From Entomospira nematocerorum (GTDB taxonomy: Bacteria; Spirochaetota; Spirochaetia; WRBN01), in the NCBI RefSeq assembly GCF_028748105.1, contig NZ_CP118168.1, positions 1,302,001 through 1,366,000 on the forward strand: 64,000 nt of DNA, in the 5' to 3' direction. A program made the translations under genes and the position numbers. The notes beneath the pieces were generated by a model. The model was not told the DNA's origin. It did not search any database and worked only from the letters and a program-made list of their open reading frames with translations. Below are positions 1-7,296 of the stretch, in pieces (positions within the stretch are counted from its first letter, which is position 1; each line of letters begins with the position of its first letter).

Positions 1-47
1 AAATTAGCCCCCTAACAAAGCAACTTTATCATACCATGAGGAACAGT

Positions 48-716
48 ATGCAAAAACAACTTAAATCATTCCATCAAAATGCCCTAAAGGAAAATACCTA
101 TCTCTTCTTTTATGATCAAGAAATGATTATTATTGATCCAGGTGTAAAACCAGAATATCTAGCAAGTTCTATCCTAAGCTTTAAACCATCATCTGTCAAA
201 ATTCTCTACACCCATGGACACTTTGATCACATTATCTATGGTCATGCTCTTGAGCAATTTCTCAAAACGGAGAATATACCTTATAGTAGCTATGCACCCA
301 AAAGAGATCAACAATATTTTGATGCACACGAAGGACTTCTCCATATTCAACATATCATTCAATCATACGGACTTTCTCATGAGTATGAGTGTATGGCAGT
401 GCCGCATATTGATCACTTTCTGACGCACAATCAATCTCTAAATTTTATAGATCTGATTTTCTATGAAACACCTGGGCACACAGCAGGAAGTGGTATCTTT
501 CACAGTGCGCAAGAACACTTTATGTTTACAGGTGATACCATCTTTGCTAATGGATCAATTGGTCGTACTGATTTTCCAGATAGTTCTTCAGCTGATATGG
601 CTCAATCCCTATCTATGATTTTCAAAACTTTCAGTCTAGATACTATCATCTATCCAGGCCATGGCATGGCATCTACATTAGAAAAAGAAATTCAGTTTCA
701 TTCATACATGCTATAA
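48..716 (+). CDS. MBL-fold (glyoxalase II-like) metallo-hydrolase
   Basis: This is a cytosolic metallo-beta-lactamase-fold hydrolase of about 222 residues. The dinuclear metal ligands are visible in order: THGHFDH (HxHxDH motif), a His in ETPGHTAGS, the bridging Asp in FTGDTIFANGSIGRTDFP, and the His in YPGHG near the C terminus. The GRTDFP signature is typical of glyoxalase II-like and YcbL-type proteins, so a thioester substrate such as S-lactoylglutathione is possible but unproven. I chose ATG 48 because GAGGA at 38-42 lies about 5 bp upstream. An in-frame ATG at 36 would leave no ribosome site. The promoter lies outside the window. rlpA follows 36 bp downstream. Confidence 0.85.
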   Translation: MQKQLKSFHQNALKENTYLFFYDQEMIIIDPGVKPEYLASSILSFKPSSVKILYTHGHFDHIIYGHALEQFLKTENIPYSSYAPKRDQQYFDAHEGLLHIQHIIQSYGLSHEYECMAVPHIDHFLTHNQSLNFIDLIFYETPGHTAGSGIFHSAQEHFMFTGDTIFANGSIGRTDFPDSSSADMAQSLSMIFKTFSLDTIIYPGHGMASTLEKEIQFHSYML

Positions 717-752
717 AAACTTCTTGTATAGTCGTAAATTTTAGGATTAAAT

Positions 753-1349
753 TTGCCGAAGATTATTAGTATGAAATATCTTCATCTCCTTCTATGGACA
801 TTATTCAGTGTCGGTACTCTCGCTGCATTTGAAGAGGTTGGCTTAGCCAGCTGGTATGGTGGTAAATTTCAAGGACGCAAAACAGCAAATGGAGAAATTT
901 TTGATACATATAAAATTTCTGCAGCACATAAGTCGCTTCCTTTTGGAACCATTGTTAGTGTAGAGAATTTAGAGAATGGCAAGAAACTTGATGTCAGAGT
1001 GAATGATCGTGGTCCATATATCCAAGGACGTATTATCGATCTCTCCTACGCGGCTGCAAAGGAGTTAGGTATTCTGAATCAAGGAATAGCGCAGGTTAAA
1101 ATTACCGCTAAAGCGGGAACGGCAGAGTTAGCAAGTCTTGCAACCATACAGGTGGGAGCTTTTAAAAATATTGTATATGCCAAAAAGATGAAGGATATGC
1201 TTATCGAGGCAGGATTCACTCCCTATGCCATCATGACTACATCTGGCTTAGTTCGGATTGAAATCAAAAATATTCCCAAAAAAGAAGCGGAGTCCACCGT
1301 TAGTCAATTGAAAGCACTAGGTATTCAGAATCCACTAATTAAAACATAA
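753..1349 (+). CDS. rlpA: RlpA-like lytic transglycosylase with SPOR domain
   Basis: A secreted cell-wall enzyme of about 198 residues. It has an N-terminal hydrophobic signal, then a double-psi beta-barrel domain (GLASWYGGKFQGRKTANGE, HKSLPFGT, VNDRGPYIQGRIIDLS). The His and Asp corresponding to the RlpA catalytic pair are present. A C-terminal SPOR domain (IQVGAFKNIVYAKKM) normally binds denuded glycan strands at the division septum. The start is TTG 753, with AGGA at 743-746 at good spacing. ATG 771 is a shorter alternative that also leaves a signal peptide. The 3' end overlaps the convergent comF gene by 11 bp. No lipobox cysteine is seen, unlike E. coli RlpA. Confidence 0.9.
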   Translation: MPKIISMKYLHLLLWTLFSVGTLAAFEEVGLASWYGGKFQGRKTANGEIFDTYKISAAHKSLPFGTIVSVENLENGKKLDVRVNDRGPYIQGRIIDLSYAAAKELGILNQGIAQVKITAKAGTAELASLATIQVGAFKNIVYAKKMKDMLIEAGFTPYAIMTTSGLVRIEIKNIPKKEAESTVSQLKALGIQNPLIKT

Positions 1350-2109
1350 TCTCTAAAAAATCACTCTTCATCAAAGGCGGGATACTCATCGACAAACTAA
1401 TACTCCGTACATCTAAGGCTCCATGTTCATAGAGTACTTTAGCACTGTGATATAAGGTTGATCCAGTTGTATAAATATCATCAAGAATAATCCACCTCTT
1501 GCCATATACGATCTTCATTGACCTTTTAGGAATGTAAATATTGCCATCTTGGGCTCTTCGCCGTTCCATCCAATCCAAATTTTTTTGTTGTATATTTTTT
1601 TTCTTACGCAAAAAAGTATACACATTCACAATACCATACGAACCTAACTCCTTCTTAATGGCATCCATTAAGTGCTCTCGTTTTTTACTTGGAGCTAAGA
1701 CGTATACATACTCCTTTTCCTTTAGATGTATCATATAGTTATATAAAAGACGACCCCAATAGCGCTTATAGCTATATATATGAGAAAATTTTGCTACATA
1801 AAGACTACTTTTTACCTTCCCCACTAAGAGACTTAATGATTCATGCTGATAGGAAAATGGAATGCGATGATACTCCATCTGAATGCAACTATCACACCAT
1901 TGTATACCCTTCTCTCTATTAAAAGGAATTGAACAATGAACGCAGTAAGCTACAGAAGCAATATTGCCAATGTTCATAGATGTCAACTCATTCCAACATG
2001 GTAGACATAATCCATCTCGTTGAGGATATCTCTGCTCACAACTGGGACACAAAAGAGGAAATACTACATCGAGTAAAAATCGTATGCTAGTAAAACAAAA
2101 CCTAGACAT
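1339..2109 (-). CDS. comF: ComF family phosphoribosyltransferase-like protein
   Basis: A 256-residue ComF-family protein. The N terminus has two Cys-pair motifs (CPSCEQ with CLPC, then YCVHC with WCDSC), which suggests zinc binding. The C terminus has a PRPP-binding loop, IILDDIYTTGST, typical of type I phosphoribosyltransferase folds. Homologues act in DNA uptake in competent bacteria, but no other competence gene is in this window, so the role here is open. It is the last gene of the gltX-lolA-rodZ-comF operon. Its ATG overlaps the rodZ stop region by 8 bp, which suggests translational coupling. Confidence 0.85.
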   Translation of the reverse strand: MSRFCFTSIRFLLDVVFPLLCPSCEQRYPQRDGLCLPCWNELTSMNIGNIASVAYCVHCSIPFNREKGIQWCDSCIQMEYHRIPFSYQHESLSLLVGKVKSSLYVAKFSHIYSYKRYWGRLLYNYMIHLKEKEYVYVLAPSKKREHLMDAIKKELGSYGIVNVYTFLRKKKNIQQKNLDWMERRRAQDGNIYIPKRSMKIVYGKRWIILDDIYTTGSTLYHSAKVLYEHGALDVRSISLSMSIPPLMKSDFLEIMF

Positions 2110-3202
2110 CCTCTAAAATTAAATCAAGCATATTGGTACGCGGATTTCGTTGCCAATGTAATAATTTTACAGAGACATCTCCATCTCGACCTAGAACAAC
2201 TTCATTAAGTCCAATTTTTAAATGAGTTTTACCCGCATTTGATACCCAAATTTTCATATTACTATGCATTGTACGCTGTATCTGATCTCCTGCTTGGTAA
2301 TATCTCTCCATTACCTCACCATTATCAAGGCGATGTCTATAATAAACATATCCCTTAAAGGTAATAATTGGATTCACAGCAATCCCAGAACGCACACTCA
2401 TTAAAACCTGACGGGTAAGATCTTTTACTGATGATAGTTGTCCCTCACTAAGAAAAATTTCTTCAATATCCTTTTCTTCAAGAACTTCCTGCTCTATAGG
2501 GGTATCAACGTTTGGTGCAGATATCTTTTCCACTTCCAAGAATACAACAACTTCATCATCTCGATGTATGCGATCTAGCATAATGCGTAATGTAAAACTA
2601 CTCTCTATTCTGCTATTGAGCGTATATAAAATGATCAATACAGGCTCTTGCATCGATAACAAAAAATCTTGTGTATTATCTTTTCCTTGAATATGTCCAG
2701 CTAATTCATTATTGGAATTACGAGAAAATTGAAGTGTAAAAACTTCTTCCGATACTCTAATTTTAATATCTTGCTCAAGAGAAAATTTCTTTTTTAAACT
2801 CTTCGGTTTAGCAAGAGAGAACGTCACTGAGTTCTCTCTTTGAAGAGCGAGCTGGCGTACAAATACTCCAGCAGCTAATAGAGAACCAATCATTATTACA
2901 AGTAAAATAATTTTTTTGACATCGGGCTCTTTGCGTAATAGCTGATGATAAGGTATTTCCTCATCTACAACTTTATTACTTTCATATATATCCAAAATTT
3001 GCTTGACTTCCATTTCAAGAAAAAGTGCATACATGCGAAGGAATCCTAATAAATTCGTCTCCGTTCCGGGAATTTCACTAAACATATCGGATTCAATAGC
3101 CTGTAAATATTGTTTAGGAATCTGTAACTCCTCAGAAACTTGTTCAATCGTCAAATTTCTACTTATCCGTTGCTTTTCTAACAATTCTCCAATACTTTTC
3201 AT
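2102..3202 (-). CDS. rodZ: RodZ-like HTH membrane protein
   Basis: A 366-residue bitopic membrane protein. Residues 1-70 form a helix-turn-helix of the RodZ type (SIGELLEKQRISRNLTIEQV, then EELQIPKQYLQAIESD). A basic stretch precedes one transmembrane helix near residues 95-117 (IILLVIMIGSLLAAGVFV), and a long periplasmic beta-rich part ends the protein. RodZ links MreB filaments to the elongasome, so a cell-shape role is likely. The HTH in this family generally binds MreB rather than DNA. It starts 3 bp after the lolA stop with only AAGAG nearby, so it is probably translated by coupling. Confidence 0.8.
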   Translation of the reverse strand: MKSIGELLEKQRISRNLTIEQVSEELQIPKQYLQAIESDMFSEIPGTETNLLGFLRMYALFLEMEVKQILDIYESNKVVDEEIPYHQLLRKEPDVKKIILLVIMIGSLLAAGVFVRQLALQRENSVTFSLAKPKSLKKKFSLEQDIKIRVSEEVFTLQFSRNSNNELAGHIQGKDNTQDFLLSMQEPVLIILYTLNSRIESSFTLRIMLDRIHRDDEVVVFLEVEKISAPNVDTPIEQEVLEEKDIEEIFLSEGQLSSVKDLTRQVLMSVRSGIAVNPIITFKGYVYYRHRLDNGEVMERYYQAGDQIQRTMHSNMKIWVSNAGKTHLKIGLNEVVLGRDGDVSVKLLHWQRNPRTNMLDLILEDV

Positions 3203-3205
3203 CTC

Positions 3206-3892
3206 TTAATTATCCTGTAATTTTAAAAAATTAGGATAGCGAATCGTCTGCTGTCCTTCCTCCGGCGTATATACAAAAATGTTATTATTGATTCCTTTAT
3301 TCAAATTGACGTTCATAAAATCATACCGAATATTTTCAAAAAGACTTGTCACGCCTGTAATACGTCGAATAAGTAATGTCTCAGGATTCACCGCAATCTC
3401 CAGTGTTCGAAATCCCTCGGCATTAACTCTCCACTTCAGGGATAGTTTAATAACTCTCTCATTGGATCCACTCTCTAGAGCTTCCACCTTTCCGTCATTT
3501 GTATAGCTCACAAAGTAATTTTCTCTAAATAACTTTAATCCATTTCCAGAAAGACCTATGGTAGTTAAAGTTTCTACATCGCTAGCTGGCAAAATTTGCT
3601 CCATCACAATTCCATAAGCAGGTAGAAACAGTTCTACCTTATTGCCAGAGACAACAAGTACTTGCTTAGCCGGAACAGTATAATCCAACCGCAGTAAGTT
3701 GGGGGATTTATACTTTAATATACCGCTCTCCCCTTTTTCACCACGCTGTATCCGAATTTGTGATTGATAATCCTCTATCTTTGCATAACGATCTGAAACA
3801 CGCTGCAGAAAGGCATCAGCACTCTCTTGTGCACCTAATATGCCCTCAATATTACATAAGACTAGTATGAATATAATAATTTTTTTAAACAT
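3206..3892 (-). CDS. lolA: LolA-like outer-membrane lipoprotein carrier
   Basis: A 228-residue exported protein with a signal peptide (IIIFILVLCNIEGILGAQ). The mature part matches the LolA superfamily: an N-terminal helix (ADAFLQRVSDRYAKIEDYQS), then GILKYKSPNLLRLDYTVP, and beta strands ending in FENIRYDFMNVNLN. LolA ferries lipoproteins across the periplasm, which fits the lipoproteins and BamA in this window. ATG 3892 follows GGAGAG at good spacing. It lies 9 bp downstream of gltX in the same operon. Confidence 0.8.
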   Translation of the reverse strand: MFKKIIIFILVLCNIEGILGAQESADAFLQRVSDRYAKIEDYQSQIRIQRGEKGESGILKYKSPNLLRLDYTVPAKQVLVVSGNKVELFLPAYGIVMEQILPASDVETLTTIGLSGNGLKLFRENYFVSYTNDGKVEALESGSNERVIKLSLKWRVNAEGFRTLEIAVNPETLLIRRITGVTSLFENIRYDFMNVNLNKGINNNIFVYTPEEGQQTIRYPNFLKLQDN

Positions 3893-3901
3893 TTTCTCTC
3901 C

Positions 3902-5407
3902 TTAAAATTGATTTTGTAAGGAATCTATCCTGAACAAAACTTCCTCGCTTCCTAATAAACGAATACTTGGGAAAAGTGGTGGCGACACTCTAGATCCTGT
4001 CACGGCCACACGCAAAGGTTGGAGAATTTGATTGATTTTTAAACCCATTTTCTCGGCTAATTCTCGTATTTTTTGCTCATTTTCTTCATCAGATAACTGA
4101 CTGAATCCCTTGATTATAGGCTGAACAGACGTTAGAACTTCTATAACTTGTGATTGATCCATTTTTTTAGGAAGAGCATCTTCAAGTAAATATTGCTTGG
4201 GACGCTGAAATAAAAAGCGAATCATCTCGCCTACTTCACTGAGATAAGTAATACGCTCTTGCACAATTGGTAATGCTTTTTTCACTATTTCTAGCTGTTC
4301 CACAGTGGGTTTAGTAGTAAACAGCGCTGGCGAAACTTCATACTCTTCTCCATCAGCATTACGAGCCATGACTGCTCTCTCTAAAAACGGTAGAACCCGC
4401 TCATAAAGCTCATCCTGTGATAATTTGCGTATATATTGACCATTAAACCAATCTAATTTTTTGTAGTCAAACACTGCTGGTGCTTTGTTAATCCGCTCTA
4501 ACTTGAAAAGTTCTTCAAGATCCTCTTTAGAAAAGAATTCTCGACTATCATCATAAGACCATCCGAGTAGACTAATATAATTGATAACTGCTTCACTAAG
4601 ATAACCTTTTGCAATAAAATCTTTAACACTTGTTGCACCATGTCGCTTACTTAGCTTCTGCCCATCGCTACCCATGACCATCGGGAGATGACATAACTTA
4701 GGCATTTGCCAACCAAATGCTTCATAGATCAACTTATGCACTGGAGCACTAGGAACCCACTCTTGAGCACGAAGCACATGAGTAATCTCCATAAGATGGT
4801 CATCTATGACATTAGCAAGATGATACGTTGGCATCCCATCACTCTTTAGTAAAATAACATCAGGATTAATATCTTTTGCTTCACGACTAATATCACCCAA
4901 AATTTCATCATGAACAACAACACTCCCTGTTAATGGGGTCTTCAAGCGTATCACTGGTTGGACACCAGAACTCTGTAGCTCAGCTATTTCTGCATCAGAA
5001 AGCGTACGGCAATGACGATCATATCCTGGTGGTAATCCGTTTTGTTCTTGAATTTTACGAATGCGCTCCAGACGACCACTAGTGCAATAACAATAATATG
5101 CCTTTCCTTGTTCTACCAACTGGTGTGCCATTTTTTGATATAAATCTTTTCTTTCGCTTTGGATATATGGTCCTTTATCTCCACCCTTGATAGGACCCTC
5201 ATCCCAATCAATACCCAGCCAATTCATTGTATCATAAAGATCTTGCATCGCTAAGTCAAATGTTCGTTCTTGATCCGTGTCTTCCACACGTAATAGAAAT
5301 TTTCCTTGCTGAGAACGAGCAAAAAAATAATTAAATAGCGCCGTTCTTGCACCACCTATATGCTGATATCCTGTGGGAGAGGGGGCATATCGCACACGTA
5401 CACTCAT
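3902..5407 (-). CDS. gltX: Glutamate--tRNA ligase
   Basis: A class I aminoacyl-tRNA synthetase that charges tRNA(Glu), possibly also tRNA(Gln). The N terminus reads RVRYAPSPTGYQHIGGART, with HIGG as the HIGH-type motif. The KMSKS-type motif is QKLSKRHG near residue 250. The length of about 501 residues is normal. I prefer ATG 5407: the upstream in-frame ATG 5419 abuts AAAGG directly, leaving no spacer, while the same AAAGGATGG sits about 8 bp before 5407. It is the first gene of a four-gene operon, driven by a promoter at 5466-5494. Confidence 0.95.
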   Translation of the reverse strand: MSVRVRYAPSPTGYQHIGGARTALFNYFFARSQQGKFLLRVEDTDQERTFDLAMQDLYDTMNWLGIDWDEGPIKGGDKGPYIQSERKDLYQKMAHQLVEQGKAYYCYCTSGRLERIRKIQEQNGLPPGYDRHCRTLSDAEIAELQSSGVQPVIRLKTPLTGSVVVHDEILGDISREAKDINPDVILLKSDGMPTYHLANVIDDHLMEITHVLRAQEWVPSAPVHKLIYEAFGWQMPKLCHLPMVMGSDGQKLSKRHGATSVKDFIAKGYLSEAVINYISLLGWSYDDSREFFSKEDLEELFKLERINKAPAVFDYKKLDWFNGQYIRKLSQDELYERVLPFLERAVMARNADGEEYEVSPALFTTKPTVEQLEIVKKALPIVQERITYLSEVGEMIRFLFQRPKQYLLEDALPKKMDQSQVIEVLTSVQPIIKGFSQLSDEENEQKIRELAEKMGLKINQILQPLRVAVTGSRVSPPLFPSIRLLGSEEVLFRIDSLQNQF

Positions 5408-5465
5408 TGCATTAACCATCCTTTACGTATTAAGCTATTTCTCATAAAGAAAAAGCTAACAATAT

Positions 5466-5494
5466 ATTATCAAAATCCATTGATCCACTGAAAA
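5466..5494 (-). promoter_or_regulatory. Predicted promoter of the gltX operon
   Basis: On the minus strand, a -35 box TTTTCA (5489-5494) and a -10 box GATAAT (5466-5471) are separated by 17 bp. The predicted start near 5459 gives a leader of about 50 nt. The match is moderate. Confidence 0.5.
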
Positions 5495-5615
5495 GATATG
5501 TTTTTCAATAGAAATACATAGTATCAAATGTTGTTTATTATAGCTTGTTACAATAAAAATCACAAGAGGGAGATCGTTGCAAAAAATAATTTAGGTGCAT
5601 ACACCTCTTCATCAA

Positions 5616-5644
5616 TTGACAAATTAATATTTTTTTACTAGAAT
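5616..5644 (+). promoter_or_regulatory. Predicted strong sigma70 promoter
   Basis: TTGACA (5616-5621) and TAGAAT (5639-5644) with a 17-bp spacer. It lies 58 bp upstream of the secreted-protein gene at 5703. An inverted repeat AGGTG-4-CACCT (5593-5606) lies just upstream of the -35 box and could be an operator. Confidence 0.75.
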
Positions 5645-5702
5645 GGGAAGCTAAAATGTTTATCTCAAAAATGCTATCCCAACTAAATTTAAGGTGGTTT
5701 AA

Positions 5703-6461
5703 ATGAATAACAAGCTATTAGCCCAGCTATTTTTTATCTTACCACTAATAATATCTCCTATTATAGCCCTTGAAGATATCCACATAGGAATCCAAGCAGG
5801 TGGTGAACTAGCTGCAACATTCTCAAAGTACCACACTGCGCATGACTCATCCTATAGAGAGCATTCTTTCTTCGAGCTCTTTACCGCAAATGACACACAT
5901 AGAAGACTCATATCAGGTGGTTTTTTAGGGGGCGTCTTTACAGAAATAGGCTTTTCACCTACATTTTCACTTCATATAGGATTTAATATCGGTTTTGCTC
6001 GAAGTTTATCACAAAAAAATCCTATTCTTACTAAACAAGAATCAACTCTGAATTTTAAAACAACAGTAGCAACGCATCAATCTTTACAGCTAGATCTATT
6101 GCTAAATTTTCGTCCCCATATAAGTGGCTTCTACTCTAAATTTGGCATTGGAGGAATTATAAACACACCTCCTACAGTGATTGCTATCGATGAAAATGGT
6201 AAAAAACAGAAACAAGCTGCCAATATGAGTACAATACATCTTGGACTTAACATCATAAATGAGTCAGGGTGGACTATTGCGCTAGGATATCTTGAAGAAC
6301 ACTTTTTGCATATTGGACTCAGGGTTGCACTAGATGTGACCTCGCTATTCATTCAAAAAAATAGTCATGATCCGGAGTCTCCCCCTATCGCTTATGCACA
6401 TATGAGCCCCTTTGCTATTGGATTAACACTTGGATATAGCTATAAGTTTTTAACTTATTAA
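5703..6461 (+). CDS. Exported protein, probable small outer-membrane beta-barrel
   Basis: I do not recognise a named family. The 252-residue product has a signal peptide (LAQLFFILPLIISPIIALED). It then shows alternating hydrophobic and polar strands with aromatic ends (FSLHIGFNIGFA, LQLDLLLNFRP, FSKFGIGGII, PFAIGLTLGYSYKFLTY). The strand pattern and the C-terminal aromatic-rich strand fit an 8-10-stranded outer-membrane barrel or related porin-like protein. AAGGTGG precedes ATG 5703. It has its own strong promoter and appears monocistronic. Confidence 0.6.
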   Translation: MNNKLLAQLFFILPLIISPIIALEDIHIGIQAGGELAATFSKYHTAHDSSYREHSFFELFTANDTHRRLISGGFLGGVFTEIGFSPTFSLHIGFNIGFARSLSQKNPILTKQESTLNFKTTVATHQSLQLDLLLNFRPHISGFYSKFGIGGIINTPPTVIAIDENGKKQKQAANMSTIHLGLNIINESGWTIALGYLEEHFLHIGLRVALDVTSLFIQKNSHDPESPPIAYAHMSPFAIGLTLGYSYKFLTY

Positions 6462-6648
6462 AACAATTTATCACAAAAATATTACCTATTATGCTATCTT
6501 TATCCAGACATTATTTTCACCTGTCATTAATCCAAAAGAATTTTCTCCATGAAAATCCTCGTCCCAATTATTGATAGTCGTTCTTTTTATTATAAGATAG
6601 CAAAAATTCCATCGCAGCCCTTTTAAAAAAATCTATTTTTAGATATAC

Positions 6649-6654
6649 TATAAT
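6649..6654 (+). promoter_or_regulatory. Predicted -10 box for the clpS-clpA-aat operon
   Basis: A perfect TATAAT at 6649-6654, 50 bp upstream of ATG 6705. The -35 region is A-rich with no good match, so an activator may be needed. A second candidate, TTGATA-16-TAAGAT, lies at 6571-6598. Confidence 0.4.
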
Positions 6655-6704
6655 CCAAAGCAAATAAAAAAGCTTGAATATAAAGTAAAAGGGGAAATAC
6701 TCCT

Positions 6705-6971
6705 ATGTTGATTGATAGTAGTAGCGACTGGGAAATCCAGTGCTTTGAAGATATTTTTGATGCTGTATACGCCACCATCCAAAAGAGAAGAGAGGTAGAT
6801 ACATCTTTTGTTATTGAAGATCTGGAGCGACAACTCGAAGATCTCTATCTTCTTGATGGCCACGACTGGCTCGGTCGTGGTCGTGTTGCCGACCTAGATA
6901 TGGAAGCGAGTATTGCAGCTATGCAACAATATCTTTATGAGTGGCGACAAGCAAAAAATCAGGGAGAATAA
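6705..6971 (+). CDS. Small acidic protein of unknown function, first gene of the N-degron operon
   Basis: An 88-residue, strongly acidic, soluble protein of no family I recognise. It looks mostly helical, with a predicted amphipathic helix around SFVIEDLERQLEDLYLLDG and a Trp-rich tail (YLYEWRQAKNQ). There is no signal peptide or membrane segment. An AGGGG ribosome site precedes the ATG. The stop lies 6 bp before the clpS GTG, so the two are surely co-transcribed. Its place ahead of clpS, clpA and aat makes an accessory role in protein degradation a fair guess, but nothing in the sequence proves it. Confidence 0.6.
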   Translation: MLIDSSSDWEIQCFEDIFDAVYATIQKRREVDTSFVIEDLERQLEDLYLLDGHDWLGRGRVADLDMEASIAAMQQYLYEWRQAKNQGE

Positions 6972-6977
6972 TCATCA

Positions 6978-7292
6978 GTGATTTCTGAAAAGATCCAAGA
7001 GAAGACGAAAAAAATACAAAAAAATCAAAAAAAAGATGACTTGGAGTATTATCGTGTCATTATCTTTAATGATGAGGTTACAACACAGGACTTCGTCGTT
7101 ATGCTCTTGGAACACGTTTTTAGACTAGATCTTCATCATGCCATTAATCTCATGATGGAGATCCATCTATCAGGACAAGGAATAGCTGGGATATACCCTT
7201 TTGATATTGCGTTATATAAACGTGAGCAAGCCATTAAACTTGCTCGTAGTGCGCAATATCCCTTAAAAATTGAATGTGAGAAGGTGGAATAA
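6978..7292 (+). CDS. clpS: ClpS, N-degron adaptor of ClpAP
   Basis: A 104-residue adaptor that hands substrates with destabilising N-terminal residues to ClpA. After a basic, lysine-rich N-terminal extension, the core reads YYRVIIFNDEVTTQDFV. The Asn-Asp pair (FNDE) and the His in MMEIHLSGQG match the residues that hold the alpha-amino group in E. coli ClpS, so binding should be functional. The start is GTG 6978, with AGGGAG at 6961-6966. The clpA ATG lies 4 bp past its stop. Confidence 0.9.
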   Translation: MISEKIQEKTKKIQKNQKKDDLEYYRVIIFNDEVTTQDFVVMLLEHVFRLDLHHAINLMMEIHLSGQGIAGIYPFDIALYKREQAIKLARSAQYPLKIECEKVE

Positions 7293-7296
7293 TCTT

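Noticed and set aside
2990..3202. The helix-turn-helix in the RodZ-like protein as a transcription regulator.
   Set aside because: The following transmembrane helix and periplasmic domain match RodZ, where this fold contacts MreB.
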